Shown one piece after another: positions 1 to 8,744 of a stretch of 64,000 bases of DNA. The stretch spans positions 35,547 to 99,546 of the forward strand of contig JAIEPH010000074.1 in assembly GCA_019749805.1 (NCBI GenBank). The letters run 5' to 3'. The notes under the pieces are model-generated. The model saw only the letters and a list, made by a program, of their open reading frames with translations. It searched no databases and was not told where the DNA came from. Both the position numbers and the translations under genes were made by a program. The stretch is from Mycobacteriaceae bacterium (GTDB taxonomy: Bacteria > Actinomycetota > Actinomycetes > Mycobacteriales > Mycobacteriaceae). Positions within the stretch are counted from its first letter, which is position 1. Each line of letters starts with the position of its first letter.

Positions 1-20
1 ATGCGACGAAAGGGCGAGCA

Positions 21-698
21 TTGTCGGGCAATTGGGGATCGGTGCTGATCGAGCTCATACCGCTCGCACTGGTCGTGGCACTCTCGCCGTTGTCGATCAT
101 CCCGGCAGTGCTGGTGCTGCACACTGCCCGCCCACGTCCGACGGGCCTGGCATTCCTGGCCGGCTGGCTGATCGGCCTGGCGGCGTTGACCAGCATCTTC
201 CTCGCCGTGTCGGGCCTCATCGGCGGACTCGGTGGCAAGCCTCCCGGCTGGGCGTCCTGGTTACGCATTGTGGTGGGTGCGGCGCTGATCGTTTACGGCA
301 TCTACAAGTGGCTTACGCGCAAAAAATCGGAACACACGCCCAAGTGGATGCAAAGCCTGTCGAAACTCACACCCGCTCGCGCCGGTGCCACGGGGTTCGT
401 GCTCACCATCCTCAACCCGAAGGTGCTGTTCATCTGTGCCGCAGCGGGTTTGGCGATCGGCACTGCCGGACTCGGGTCGTCACAGATCTGGATCGCCGAG
501 CTGTGGTACGTCCTGGTCGCCGCTTCGACTGTGGCGCTGCCGATCCTGGCCTACGCCGTGTCCGGCGACCGGCTCAACGAACCGCTGACGCGACTCAAGA
601 ACTGGATGGAGGCTCAGCATGCCGTCCTCGTCGCGATAATCCTGGTCGTGATCGGTCTCATGGTGCTGTACAAGGGAATTCACGCCCTTGCCCTTTGA
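21..698 (+). CDS. GAP (Sap-like) family membrane protein
   Basis: The 225-residue protein is almost entirely hydrophobic, with about six membrane segments; the first spans roughly residues 11-33. The LIPLALVVALSPLSIIPAVL opening and the spacing of the helices match the GAP (Sap-like, LysE-related) family, some mycobacterial members of which help place surface glycolipids. That role is family knowledge and the substrate here is unknown. A TTG start is chosen because AAAGGG lies about 8 bases upstream; the frame stays open to the window edge, so a longer N-terminus cannot be excluded. The gene converges on the TetR gene, with 3 bp between the two stop codons. Confidence 0.75.
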   Translation: MSGNWGSVLIELIPLALVVALSPLSIIPAVLVLHTARPRPTGLAFLAGWLIGLAALTSIFLAVSGLIGGLGGKPPGWASWLRIVVGAALIVYGIYKWLTRKKSEHTPKWMQSLSKLTPARAGATGFVLTILNPKVLFICAAAGLAIGTAGLGSSQIWIAELWYVLVAASTVALPILAYAVSGDRLNEPLTRLKNWMEAQHAVLVAIILVVIGLMVLYKGIHALAL

Positions 699-701
699 GG
701 T

Positions 702-1334
702 TCAAGGGAGCCCGAGCTCGCTGGCGTCCGCGGTCAGATAGCGCGTGACGGTCGGTGCGATAACTCGCACCAACTCATCGCCCGACAAGGTCGCCAGCGG
801 CGGCACTTTCATGACGTAGCGCAGCACCGCCGTGCCGACGAGTTGGCTCGCGGCGAGCGTTGCCCGCAGCCGGGCCTGTTCATCCCCGCCCAGCACGCCG
901 GACACCGCTGTCAGAACGTAGTTCTGCATGAAGCTGCGGAAGGCCTCATGCGCGTCGGGGTTCGAGGTGGCCGACTGCAGCATCACCACCATGGTCGGAC
1001 CCGACTCAGGGGCCTCCCAGATCCGCAGGTAGGTCCGCACCATCCGGGTGCCGATATCTGGTTCGTCGTCCGTAGTTCCCCTGAGAGCGGCGACCAATAG
1101 GTCGGGATCGAGGAGCAGCCGCAGTGACTCGCGGAACAGCTCTGCCTTCGACCCGAACAGATACAGCACCATCGAAGGGTCGACGTGCGCGTCGTCGGCG
1201 ATCGACCGCAGCGTCGTCTTCTCATACCCCTCGGTCGCGAACCGCGCCTTGGCCGCAGCCAGGACGGCCTCGCGCGACACCGGATCTCCCTGGCGTCGCC
1301 CTCGCCGCTTCGTCGTTTTCGCTGGTGAAGGCAT
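702..1334 (-). CDS. TetR family transcriptional regulator
   Basis: The 210-residue protein has a basic N-terminus (KRRGRRQGDP) and then a TetR-type helix-turn-helix at about residues 19-66, with the hallmark pattern TTLRSIADDAHVDPSMVLYL and F-S-K-E-L-F spacing. The remaining 140 residues form the variable ligand-binding part, and the ligand is unknown. It is divergent from the membrane protein at 1435. A perfect 13-bp-arm palindrome begins 8 bp upstream of its start codon, so autoregulation and control of the divergent gene are likely (inference). Confidence 0.85.
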   Translation of the reverse strand: MPSPAKTTKRRGRRQGDPVSREAVLAAAKARFATEGYEKTTLRSIADDAHVDPSMVLYLFGSKAELFRESLRLLLDPDLLVAALRGTTDDEPDIGTRMVRTYLRIWEAPESGPTMVVMLQSATSNPDAHEAFRSFMQNYVLTAVSGVLGGDEQARLRATLAASQLVGTAVLRYVMKVPPLATLSGDELVRVIAPTVTRYLTADASELGLP

Positions 1335-1342
1335 CTATCGAC

Positions 1343-1374
1343 ACTAGCATTTCAATACCTGTTGAAATGCTAGT
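1343..1374. promoter_or_regulatory. TetR operator candidate, 13-bp arms
   Basis: This is a perfect inverted repeat: arm ACTAGCATTTCAA at 1343-1355, 6-base spacer, and the exact reverse complement at 1362-1374. It lies between the divergent TetR gene and the membrane-protein gene, the usual position for a TetR operator. Confidence 0.75.
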
Positions 1375-1405
1375 TGCGCCGCGATACGCTCCACTGGACG
1401 ATTAA

Positions 1406-1421
1406 TTCAACGACGATTGAA
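1406..1421. promoter_or_regulatory. Second, shorter copy of the TetR operator core
   Basis: TTCAA, 6 bases, TTGAA occurs here with the same core and the same 6-base spacer as the 1343-1374 palindrome. It ends just before the ribosome binding site of the gene at 1435, so a repressor bound here could block that transcript. Confidence 0.5.
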
Positions 1422-1434
1422 AAGAGGTCGGCTG

Positions 1435-2442
1435 ATGGTCACGAAAACCGCGCCCCGGCACACTCACGCGATACCCGCGCACGAACCCCCCGCGGCGATC
1501 CGCGCGACCGGCGTCGTCGCGGTGCTCACCATCGCGCTCGCCCTCGTCGCGATCGCGTTCGCGCTGCCCGCCGCGCGCACCGCGCCGCGCGACGTGCCCA
1601 TCGGCGTCGCCGGCCCGCAGGCGGCGAGCGGACAGGTCGCCGCAACCCTGGAGGAGCAGGCGCCTGGCGCCTTCGCCATCACCTACTACCCCGGCGAGGC
1701 CGCCCTTCGCGACGCGATCCGCCAGCGCGATGTCTACGGCGGCATCTCATTCGGCCCCGACGGGCAAAGCATGCTGATCGCGACTGGCGGAAGTCCGATG
1801 ATCGCGCAGATGCTGACACAGATCGGCAACGGCATCGCCCAGCACGCTGGGGTGCCGATAGCCGCCGAGGACCTGGCTCCGCCGACCGCGGATGATCCGC
1901 GCGGCGTCGGGCTCGCCGCGTCCGCGCTGCCGATCACACTGGCCGGACTGCTACCGGCGATCGCATTGATGCTCGCGCTCAAGCACGAGGTGTGGACCCG
2001 GTTCATCGCGACGGTGGTGTTCGCCGGGGTGGCAGGCGTGTCGGTGGCCGCACTTCTGAAGTACGTGCTTGGTTCGATCGACGCGAACTTCTGGGGTGTG
2101 GCCGGTGGCTTGACGCTGGGCGTGCTGGCCATGGCCTTGTTCATCCTGGGGCTTGGATCACTGTTCGGTCGGGCCGGGCTGATCGGCGGGGCGGTGGTGG
2201 CGATGCTGCTGGGCAATCCGCTATCGGGCCTCAGCAGCGCACCGGAAATGCTGCCCAGCGGCTGGGGTCAACTGGGGCAATGGCTGCCGCAGGGCGCGAA
2301 CGCCACATTGCTGCGGTCGACGGCGTACTTCGACGGAGCCGGCGGAACACTGCCGGTCGTGGTGCTGATCTGCTGGTCGCTGCTCGGTCTGGCACTGATC
2401 GTCGCGGCGGCGCTTACTATCGAACGACGTGGGACTCGATGA
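1435..2442 (+). CDS. ABC-2/YhgE-like membrane protein
   Basis: The 335-residue protein has one N-terminal membrane segment (about residues 25-45), an extracytoplasmic domain of about 130 residues that opens with DVPIGVAGPQ, and about five C-terminal membrane segments. This layout is that of the ABC-2 permease / DUF3533 / YhgE-Pip group, whose members act in export or drug efflux; the substrate is unknown. The ATG at 1435 is preferred over an upstream TTG because AAAAGAGG ends 8 bases before it. The end overlaps the start of the flavohemoglobin-like gene at 2429, so the two are probably co-transcribed. A TetR gene with twin operators lies upstream. Confidence 0.7.
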   Translation: MVTKTAPRHTHAIPAHEPPAAIRATGVVAVLTIALALVAIAFALPAARTAPRDVPIGVAGPQAASGQVAATLEEQAPGAFAITYYPGEAALRDAIRQRDVYGGISFGPDGQSMLIATGGSPMIAQMLTQIGNGIAQHAGVPIAAEDLAPPTADDPRGVGLAASALPITLAGLLPAIALMLALKHEVWTRFIATVVFAGVAGVSVAALLKYVLGSIDANFWGVAGGLTLGVLAMALFILGLGSLFGRAGLIGGAVVAMLLGNPLSGLSSAPEMLPSGWGQLGQWLPQGANATLLRSTAYFDGAGGTLPVVVLICWSLLGLALIVAAALTIERRGTR

Positions 2443-3592
2443 TCGTGACGCGCTGCGCATACTGCGCGACACCGTCGACCCCGCGTTCGGCTCCGACGAA
2501 CTGATCCGTCGCTTCTACACCCGCTGGTTCGCCATCGACATGTCGGTCCGCGACCTGTTCCCCCCCGACATGACGGCTCAGCGAAAAGCCTTTGCCAAGG
2601 CGTTGACCTGGCTGCTCGGTGAACTTGTCGACCAGCGGGCCCAGGAGCCGGTGGCGTTCCTGGCGCAGCTGGGCCGCGACCATCGCAAATATGGTGTGAC
2701 ACAACGGCATTACGACAGCCTGCAGGACGCGCTGGTGACGACGCTGCGCACCCAGTTGATCGCACAGTGGGACGACAGGCTCGCCGAGGCCACCCACGAC
2801 GCGGTCGCACTGCTCGTAGGGGTGATGCGAGGGGCCGCGGACGCGGAGAAGCGCCCGCCCTTTTGCGACGGCACGGTGATCGAGCTGATCCGCGCCACCC
2901 GGGATGTCTCGGTGATCCGCTTGCAACTGGACCGTCCGCTCTATTACCACCCCGGCCAGTACGTCACCGTCCAGGTCCCGCAGTGGCCGCGGCGGTGGCG
3001 TTACCTGAGTCCGTCCATTCCAGCCGACCGCGGCGGGGGCATCGAGTTCCACGTCCGTTCGGTGCCCGGCGGCATGGTGAGCCCGGCGATCGTCGCCGAG
3101 ACGAGACCGGGCGACCGGTGGCGGGTGTCGAACCCGCACGGCGGGATGCACATCGACCGCGACGGCGGTGACGTGTTGATGGTCGCGGGCGGCACCGGCC
3201 TCGCACCGCTGCGGACGCTGATCATGGATCTCACCCGCAAGGCCGTCAACCCGCGTGTGCATCTGTTCTTCGGCGCCCGCTATCCGTGCGAGCTCTACGA
3301 TTTGCAGACATTGTGGCAGGTCGCCTCGCACAACCCGTGGTTGTCCGTGACGCCGGTGTCGGAGTACAACACAGATCCGCCGTGGGCGGCCGACTTCCCC
3401 GACGTGCAGCCGCCGCGCGGCCTGCACGTCCGCCAGACCGGTACGCTGCCGGCGGTCGTCACGCGGTACGGCAGTTGGAGCGACCGGCAGATCCTGATCT
3501 GCGGAAGCCCGGAGATGGTCGAGGCCACCAAGGCCGCATTACTCGCCAAAGGCGCTCCGGCCGAACGGATCCAGCACGATCCGCTCGCGTGA
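2429..3592 (+). CDS. Type II flavohemoglobin-like oxidoreductase
   Basis: The 387-residue protein has a globin-like domain at about residues 1-135 and a ferredoxin-reductase-type FAD/NAD module at about 140-385. The FAD motif RWRYLSP (RxYS-like), the NAD(P)-binding GGTGLAP and the C-terminal ICGSPEM are visible. Size and order match the mycobacterial type II flavohemoglobins (M. tuberculosis Rv0385 from memory), described as electron-transfer enzymes that differ from NO-detoxifying type I forms. The GTG start lies inside the 3' end of the upstream gene in another frame, suggesting translational coupling. The proximal His was not assigned with certainty (candidate in GRDHRKYGV). Confidence 0.8.
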   Translation: MGLDDRDALRILRDTVDPAFGSDELIRRFYTRWFAIDMSVRDLFPPDMTAQRKAFAKALTWLLGELVDQRAQEPVAFLAQLGRDHRKYGVTQRHYDSLQDALVTTLRTQLIAQWDDRLAEATHDAVALLVGVMRGAADAEKRPPFCDGTVIELIRATRDVSVIRLQLDRPLYYHPGQYVTVQVPQWPRRWRYLSPSIPADRGGGIEFHVRSVPGGMVSPAIVAETRPGDRWRVSNPHGGMHIDRDGGDVLMVAGGTGLAPLRTLIMDLTRKAVNPRVHLFFGARYPCELYDLQTLWQVASHNPWLSVTPVSEYNTDPPWAADFPDVQPPRGLHVRQTGTLPAVVTRYGSWSDRQILICGSPEMVEATKAALLAKGAPAERIQHDPLA

Positions 3593-3676
3593 GCCCTAAA
3601 CTATGCTCCAACTTTCGCAGTGACTTCACAATCGTCGTGACTGATCAGACAGGGCATGCGTGGGAGGATCTCCTGC

Positions 3677-4579
3677 ATGCCCGACTTCGAGCCCGTCACG
3701 CTTCGCGATCCGTCCTCATCGCTGACGGCAACCTTCGTGCCGACCGCAGGCATGATCGGGGCCTCACTCGCCGACGGCGATGACGAGTTCCTCGGCCAGC
3801 GCCGCGGGCTGGCAGCCTATGTGACCGCGGGTAAGACGATGGGCATACCGATTCTCTACCCGTGGGCAAACCGGTTGAGCGCCAGCGACTATGAGAGCAA
3901 CGGGACCGTTGTCAACCTCATTCCCGGTCAGGGTGGCGTGCGCGCCGACGAACACGGTCTGCCCATCCACGGCGTACTCGCCGCCTACTCGGGCTGGCAG
4001 GTCACCGCGCATTCCGAGAACACGCTGACCGCAACCGTCGATTTCGGGGCGACGCCGGAGTTGCTCGCGGCGTTCCCCTTCCCCCACGTACTCACGCAAC
4101 ACGTCGCGCTGGCCGGCCGCAGGCTCACGATCGAGACCACCGTGACGCCGACGGCGTCGACCTCCGTACCACTGTGCTTCGGATACCACCCGTACTTCAC
4201 GATTCCCGGTGTGCCGCGCGACGAATGGCAGCTCACGACACCGGTGATGCGGCATCTGCCGGTGGATGGGCGCGGTATCCCGACTGGAGAGCACGACGAT
4301 TGGGCAGGCGGCACCCAGTCCTTGCAGTCCGTGACATACGACGACGGCTTCGACCAGGTACCCGAGGGGGCGGTGTTCTCACTGGCCGGTGGCGACCGTC
4401 GTGTCGACGTCGTGTTCGAGACCGGTTACCCGGCGGCACAATTGTTCGCGCCCGGTACGGACAGCCTCATCGCCATCGAGCCGATGGCCGCACCGACCGA
4501 CGCACTGCGCCGCGGCGACTATCGCAGCGCGATGCCTGGAAAGCCCTCCACGGCACGCTTTTCGATCACGGTGACCTAG
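3677..4579 (+). CDS. Aldose 1-epimerase (GalM-like mutarotase)
   Basis: The 300-residue protein has the galactose mutarotase fold signature. The conserved His region GLPIHGVLA lies near residue 97, the second His is in CFGYHPYF, and the C-terminal catalytic Glu is in AIEPMAAPTDAL. It should interconvert alpha and beta anomers of a hexose, or act on a hexose 6-phosphate. The ATG at 3677 is chosen over one at 3656 because GGGAGGA lies about 9 bases upstream. The last 4 bp overlap the end of hspR on the other strand. Confidence 0.85.
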   Translation: MPDFEPVTLRDPSSSLTATFVPTAGMIGASLADGDDEFLGQRRGLAAYVTAGKTMGIPILYPWANRLSASDYESNGTVVNLIPGQGGVRADEHGLPIHGVLAAYSGWQVTAHSENTLTATVDFGATPELLAAFPFPHVLTQHVALAGRRLTIETTVTPTASTSVPLCFGYHPYFTIPGVPRDEWQLTTPVMRHLPVDGRGIPTGEHDDWAGGTQSLQSVTYDDGFDQVPEGAVFSLAGGDRRVDVVFETGYPAAQLFAPGTDSLIAIEPMAAPTDALRRGDYRSAMPGKPSTARFSITVT

Positions 4580-4944
4580 CGCTTGTTTCGCGGCTGCCAG
4601 ACCACCAGGGCCGTGCTCTTGGACCTGGGTTGTGAACGCAGTTGCTCGATCTCGCGCGCCATCTCCTGCAGGCGGCTCTGCAGCGCCTCGACCTGATTGG
4701 TCAACTCGATGATCCGCTTGATACCCGCGAGGTTCACGCCCTCGTCCTGCGACAGTCGCTGCACCTCGCGGAGCAGATCGACGTCGTGCTGCGAGTAGCG
4801 CCTACCACCACCGGACGTCCGCTGCGGGCTGACCAGCCCGAGCCGGTCGTACGTGCGCAGGGTCTGCGCATGCATACCGGCCAACTCCGCGGCGACCGAA
4901 ATCAGAAAGGTCCGCGCTTCGTCATTGGCTCGCTTGGGCATCAT
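4576..4944 (-). CDS. hspR: Heat shock repressor HspR (MerR family)
   Basis: The 122-residue MerR-type protein has a helix-turn-helix at about residues 10-75, with FLISVAAELAGMHAQTLRTY and the wing GGGRRYSQHDVDLL, followed by a coiled-coil dimerisation helix. HspR represses the dnaK operon by binding HAIR inverted repeats with DnaK as co-repressor (established in Streptomyces and M. tuberculosis). It is the last gene of dnaK-grpE-dnaJ-hspR, and its ATG overlaps the dnaJ stop. Three HAIR-like sites precede dnaK, giving the expected feedback loop. Confidence 0.96.
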   Translation of the reverse strand: MMPKRANDEARTFLISVAAELAGMHAQTLRTYDRLGLVSPQRTSGGGRRYSQHDVDLLREVQRLSQDEGVNLAGIKRIIELTNQVEALQSRLQEMAREIEQLRSQPRSKSTALVVWQPRNKR

Positions 4945-6122
4945 GCACCGGCCCAGTTCGCTCTCGGGTCGAAACCACTGGCCCGTTCGGCTTTCGCGTA
5001 GGCCTCCAACGCTTCGGCGGCCTCACCGTCGACGTCCGGCGGCACCGCCACCTTCACGGTGACGAGCAGATCGCCATGTCCGCCGGAACGTTTCGGCACG
5101 CCTCGACCACGGACCCGCAGGATCCGGCCGTCGGAGGTACCCTTCGGCACCCTCACACCGACCTTGCCTTCCAGCGTAGGCACCGAAAGCGTTGTTCCGA
5201 GTGCTAATTCGTGGAAGCTGACCGGCACGCTCACCGTGAGGTCGTCGCCGTTGCGGCCGAAGACCTTGTCCGGCTTGACGTGTACGGTCACATACAGGTC
5301 GCCTGACGGTGCGCCACGCAGCCCGGCTTCACCCTGGCCTGCCAGCCTGATGCGCTGGCCGTCCTCGACACCCGGCGGGATCCGCACGTTGATCGTGCGT
5401 GTCCTCGTGGTCACGCCGGTGCCCTTACATTCGTCGCACGGGTGCTCGATGATCGAACCGCTGCCCCGGCATTCAGTGCACGGCTCGGAGAACCCGAATG
5501 CGCCCTGATTGCGGTTGATGACACCGGATCCATTGCAGTTGGGGCACACCTTCGGGCTGGTGCCCGGCCGTGCGCCACTGCCGTGACAGTTCGTGCACGG
5601 AGCGGGGCTGGTGAGCCGCAACGGCATCATCACGCCCTTGGTGGCCTCCAGAAACGACAACTCGGTCTCGGTCTCGAGGTCGTTGCCGCGCCGTGGCCGA
5701 CTTGCCCTCGGCTGTTGCGCCCCACGCCCGAACAGTCCGCCGAACAGATCGCCGATGTTGGCTCCGCCGGTCTGGCCGGCCGCATCGAACAGATCGTTCA
5801 GATTGAACTCGCCGCCGTCGGAACTGAAACCGCCGAAATTTCCGCCGCCTCCGCCGCCGAAACGACCACGACCGAACCCGCCGTTCGCGAAAAGTCTTCG
5901 CGTTTCGTCGTATTCCTTGCGCTTGGCCGGATCCGAGAGCACTTCCTTGGCTTCCGACACGGCTTTGTACCGGTCTTCGGCCGTCTGGTTGCCGGGGTTG
6001 CGGTCGGGGTGGTTCTCCGCGAGCAGCTTTCGGGCCGCCCGCTTGATCTCCTGTTCGCTGGCATCGGAGGCGACGCCGAGCTCCTTGTAGAAGTCCTTTT
6101 CGACCCATTCACGCTGGGCCAT
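4941..6122 (-). CDS. dnaJ: Co-chaperone DnaJ
   Basis: The 393-residue type I DnaJ has a J domain at residues 1-75 with the HPD motif in AENHPDRNPG. A Gly/Phe-rich linker follows (FGRGRFGGGGGG), then four CxxCxGxG zinc modules (CTNCHGSG, CPNCNGSG, CTECRGSG, CDECKGTG) and the C-terminal substrate-binding domain. It delivers clients to DnaK and stimulates its ATPase. A strong Shine-Dalgarno AAAGGAGGTGA precedes the ATG. It lies 23 bp after grpE and overlaps hspR by 4 bp. Confidence 0.97.
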   Translation of the reverse strand: MAQREWVEKDFYKELGVASDASEQEIKRAARKLLAENHPDRNPGNQTAEDRYKAVSEAKEVLSDPAKRKEYDETRRLFANGGFGRGRFGGGGGGNFGGFSSDGGEFNLNDLFDAAGQTGGANIGDLFGGLFGRGAQQPRASRPRRGNDLETETELSFLEATKGVMMPLRLTSPAPCTNCHGSGARPGTSPKVCPNCNGSGVINRNQGAFGFSEPCTECRGSGSIIEHPCDECKGTGVTTRTRTINVRIPPGVEDGQRIRLAGQGEAGLRGAPSGDLYVTVHVKPDKVFGRNGDDLTVSVPVSFHELALGTTLSVPTLEGKVGVRVPKGTSDGRILRVRGRGVPKRSGGHGDLLVTVKVAVPPDVDGEAAEALEAYAKAERASGFDPRANWAGA

Positions 6123-6145
6123 ACCGCGTCACCTCCTTTCGGTGT

Positions 6146-6760
6146 CTAGTCGTCGTCTGATTGTGCGGCCTCTGGCGAGGCGGGGTCGGTGTTATCGGCG
6201 TCGGGCACGGTGTCGACCACGCCGACCAGGGCGTGCCGCACCACAAGATCGCCGACCTTGTATCCACGACGCATGACGGTCCCCACCACGGGGTGGGTGC
6301 CGTCGCCCTCATGCTGCACGGCCTCGTGCAGGGCGGGATCGAAATCGTCGCCTTCGTCACCGAACCCCGAAAGGCCAAGTCCCTCAAGTGCGGTCGCGAG
6401 CTTGTCGGCGACCGACTTCAGCGGACCGGACTCCAGGTCTCCGTGGCTGCGCGCCCGGTCGAGGTCGTCGAGCACCGGCAGCAGCTGGGTGATCACTGAC
6501 GCCTTGGCACGGTCTGCCGTGAGCTGCTGGTCGCGGAGGGCGCGCTTGCGATAGTTGGCGAAGTCGGCTTGCACCCGTTGCAGATCACTGAGCAGCTCGG
6601 CGGCTTTTCCGGCCTCCTCAGGGCTCTCGCCCGCGAACTCCCCCGGCGCCGGCCCACTGGGGGCCGGGCCGGAGGAATGTTCACGGATTTCGCCGGTGTC
6701 AGGATCGATGCGCCGCTTGTCGGTGACAGTCACCGGCTCGTGCGAATCGTTCTGGCTCAC
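6146..6760 (-). CDS. grpE: Nucleotide exchange factor GrpE
   Basis: The 204-residue protein has an acidic, disordered N-terminus and a long helix around residues 55-110 (ELLSDLQRVQADFANYRKRA, typical of GrpE). The C-terminal beta domain carries the conserved HEAVQHE and VVGTVMRRGYKVGDLVVRHA. It releases ADP from DnaK. Its ATG overlaps the dnaK stop codon (ATGA), so translation is coupled. Confidence 0.97.
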   Translation of the reverse strand: MSQNDSHEPVTVTDKRRIDPDTGEIREHSSGPAPSGPAPGEFAGESPEEAGKAAELLSDLQRVQADFANYRKRALRDQQLTADRAKASVITQLLPVLDDLDRARSHGDLESGPLKSVADKLATALEGLGLSGFGDEGDDFDPALHEAVQHEGDGTHPVVGTVMRRGYKVGDLVVRHALVGVVDTVPDADNTDPASPEAAQSDDD

Positions 6761-8622
6761 TTGCGCTCCTGGTCATCCTCATCGACTACCTCGGCGTCCA
6801 CGACGTTGTCGTCGGCCGAGCCGGCCGCCGACTCGGCGCCGCCCGCACCCGCGGACTGCTCTGCCTGGGTGGCCTCGTAGAGCGCCTGACCCAGACCCTG
6901 GGCCTCGACGCCGAGCTTCTCCATCGCCGTCTTGATGGCTGCGATGTCGCTGCCCTCGAGCGTCGACTTGGCCTCGGCGACCGCGGAATCGACCTTGTCC
7001 AGCGTCTCCGCGGGAATCTTCGATCCGCCTTCGGCTTCGCGCTGTTCCTTGACGATCTTCTCGGTCTGGTAGACCAGCGACTCCGCCTGGTTGCGGACGT
7101 CGGCCTCCTCGCGACGCTTGCGGTCCTCCTCGGCATGCGCCTCGGCGTCCTTGATCATCTGGTCGATCTCATCCTTGGAAAGGCCGGAGCCCTCCTGGAT
7201 TCGGATCGTGTTTTCCTTGCCGGTGCCCTTGTCCTTGGCGGTCACGTGCACGATGCCGTTGGCGTCGATGTCGAACGTGACCTCGATCTGGGGCACACCG
7301 CGCGGGGCCGGCGGGATGCCGGTCAGCTCGAAGCTGCCGAGCAGCTTGTTGTGCGCGGCGATTTCGCGCTCACCCTGGAAGACCTGGATCTGCACCGACG
7401 GCTGATTGTCGTCGGCCGTGGTGAAGGTCTCCGACCGTTTGGTCGGGATGGTGGTGTTGCGCTCGATCAGCTTGGTCATCACGCCACCCTTGGTTTCGAT
7501 ACCGAGGGACAGCGGCGTGACGTCAAGCAGCAGAACGTCTTTCACCTCACCCTTGAGCACGCCGGCCTGCAGCGCGGCGCCAACGGCGACAACCTCGTCC
7601 GGGTTGACACCCTTGTTGGGCTCCTTGCCGCCGGTCATTTCCTTGACCAGCTCGGACACCGCGGGCATACGGGTGGAGCCGCCGACCATAACCACGTGGT
7701 CGATGTCGGCCACCGAGATGCCGGCGTCGGCGATCACCGACTGGAAGGGTTTGCGGGTGCGATCCAGCAGATCCTGCGTGATCCGCTGGAATTCGGCGCG
7801 GGTCAGCTGCTCGTCGAGGAACAGCGGGTTCTTCTCCGCGTCGACGGTGATGTAGGGCAGGTTGATCGACGTGCCCTGCGAACTCGAGAGCTCGATCTTG
7901 GCCTTCTCGGCCGCCTCACGCAGCCGCTGCATCGCCATCTTGTCCTTGGTCAGGTCGATGCCCGAGGTGCCCTTGAACTTGTCGACGAGCCATTCGACGA
8001 TGCGGTCGTCCCAGTCGTCGCCGCCCAGGTGGTTGTCACCGGAGGTGGCGCGGACCTCGACCACACCCTCACCGATCTCCAGCAGCGACACGTCGAACGT
8101 GCCGCCACCGAGGTCGAAGACCAGGATGGTCTGTTCCTTCTCGCCCTTGTCCAGCCCGTAGGCCAGCGCCGCGGCGGTCGGCTCGTTGACGATGCGCAGC
8201 ACGTTGAGACCCGCGATCTGGCCGGATTCCTTGGTGGCCTGGCGCTGGGCGTCGTTGAAGTACGCGGGCACGGTGATCACCGCATCGGTGATGTCCTCGC
8301 CCAGGTAAGCCTCGGCGTCGCGCTTGAGCTTCATCAGCACCCGAGCGCTGATCTCCTGGGGCGTGTACTTTTTGCCGTCGATTTCCACGTTCCAGTCGGT
8401 GCCCATTTCACGCTTGACCGAACGGATGGTCCGGTCGACGTTGGTCACCGCCTGGTTCTTGGCGGGCTGACCGACCAGCACCTCGCCGTTACGCGCGAAC
8501 GCGACGACGGACGGCGTGGTGCGGGAACCCTCGGAGTTGGCGACGACGACGGGGTCGCCACCCTCCAATACCGCGACGACCGAGTTCGTGGTCCCGAGGT
8601 CGATTCCGACCGCACGAGCCAT
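6757..8622 (-). CDS. dnaK: Chaperone DnaK (Hsp70)
   Basis: The 621-residue Hsp70 opens with MARAVGIDLGTTNSVVAV (phosphate-1 loop). It carries phosphate-2 VFDLGGGTFDVSLL, the adenosine motif VVMVGGSTRMP, the linker DVLLLDVTPLSLGIE and an acidic C-terminal tail. The ATG at 8622 follows an AGGAGG site; an upstream TTG extension of 32 residues in the open frame is not part of the conserved protein. It is the first gene of the HspR-controlled operon. Confidence 0.98.
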   Translation of the reverse strand: MARAVGIDLGTTNSVVAVLEGGDPVVVANSEGSRTTPSVVAFARNGEVLVGQPAKNQAVTNVDRTIRSVKREMGTDWNVEIDGKKYTPQEISARVLMKLKRDAEAYLGEDITDAVITVPAYFNDAQRQATKESGQIAGLNVLRIVNEPTAAALAYGLDKGEKEQTILVFDLGGGTFDVSLLEIGEGVVEVRATSGDNHLGGDDWDDRIVEWLVDKFKGTSGIDLTKDKMAMQRLREAAEKAKIELSSSQGTSINLPYITVDAEKNPLFLDEQLTRAEFQRITQDLLDRTRKPFQSVIADAGISVADIDHVVMVGGSTRMPAVSELVKEMTGGKEPNKGVNPDEVVAVGAALQAGVLKGEVKDVLLLDVTPLSLGIETKGGVMTKLIERNTTIPTKRSETFTTADDNQPSVQIQVFQGEREIAAHNKLLGSFELTGIPPAPRGVPQIEVTFDIDANGIVHVTAKDKGTGKENTIRIQEGSGLSKDEIDQMIKDAEAHAEEDRKRREEADVRNQAESLVYQTEKIVKEQREAEGGSKIPAETLDKVDSAVAEAKSTLEGSDIAAIKTAMEKLGVEAQGLGQALYEATQAEQSAGAGGAESAAGSADDNVVDAEVVDEDDQERK

Positions 8623-8655
8623 GGTTGTTCCTCCTGAATTAGTCCAACTTTGGGT

Positions 8656-8676
8656 CACGAGTGCGTGGCACTCATT
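8656..8676. promoter_or_regulatory. HAIR-like HspR site 1
   Basis: CACGAGT, 7 bases, ACTCATT. Each half matches 5 of 7 positions of the HAIR consensus CTTGAGT-N7-ACTCAAG with the exact spacing. It lies in the dnaK leader, 34 bp before the start codon. Confidence 0.5.
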
Positions 8677-8679
8677 CGG

Positions 8680-8700
8680 GCTGAGTGCACCGCACTCAAG
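8680..8700. promoter_or_regulatory. HAIR-like HspR site 2
   Basis: GCTGAGT, 7 bases, ACTCAAG. The right half is a perfect match to the HAIR consensus and the left half matches 5 of 7, with the exact N7 spacing. It is downstream of the candidate dnaK -10 element. Confidence 0.7.
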
Positions 8701-8714
8701 ACTGCTCCGGCCAA

Positions 8715-8744
8715 CCATATCCTGTCAACCCAGACTTGAGTCAA
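8715..8744 (-). promoter_or_regulatory. Candidate dnaK promoter
   Basis: On the minus strand TTGACT (8744-8739) and ATATGG (8720-8715) are separated by 18 bases and resemble a sigma-A promoter reading into dnaK. The -35 is embedded in HAIR site 3, so HspR binding would block polymerase. Confidence 0.5.

Noticed and set aside
7135..8637. 500-codon open frame antisense to dnaK
   Set aside because: Long antisense frames over hsp70 genes are a known codon-bias effect in GC-rich genomes. No start signal or domain is visible and dnaK is certain.
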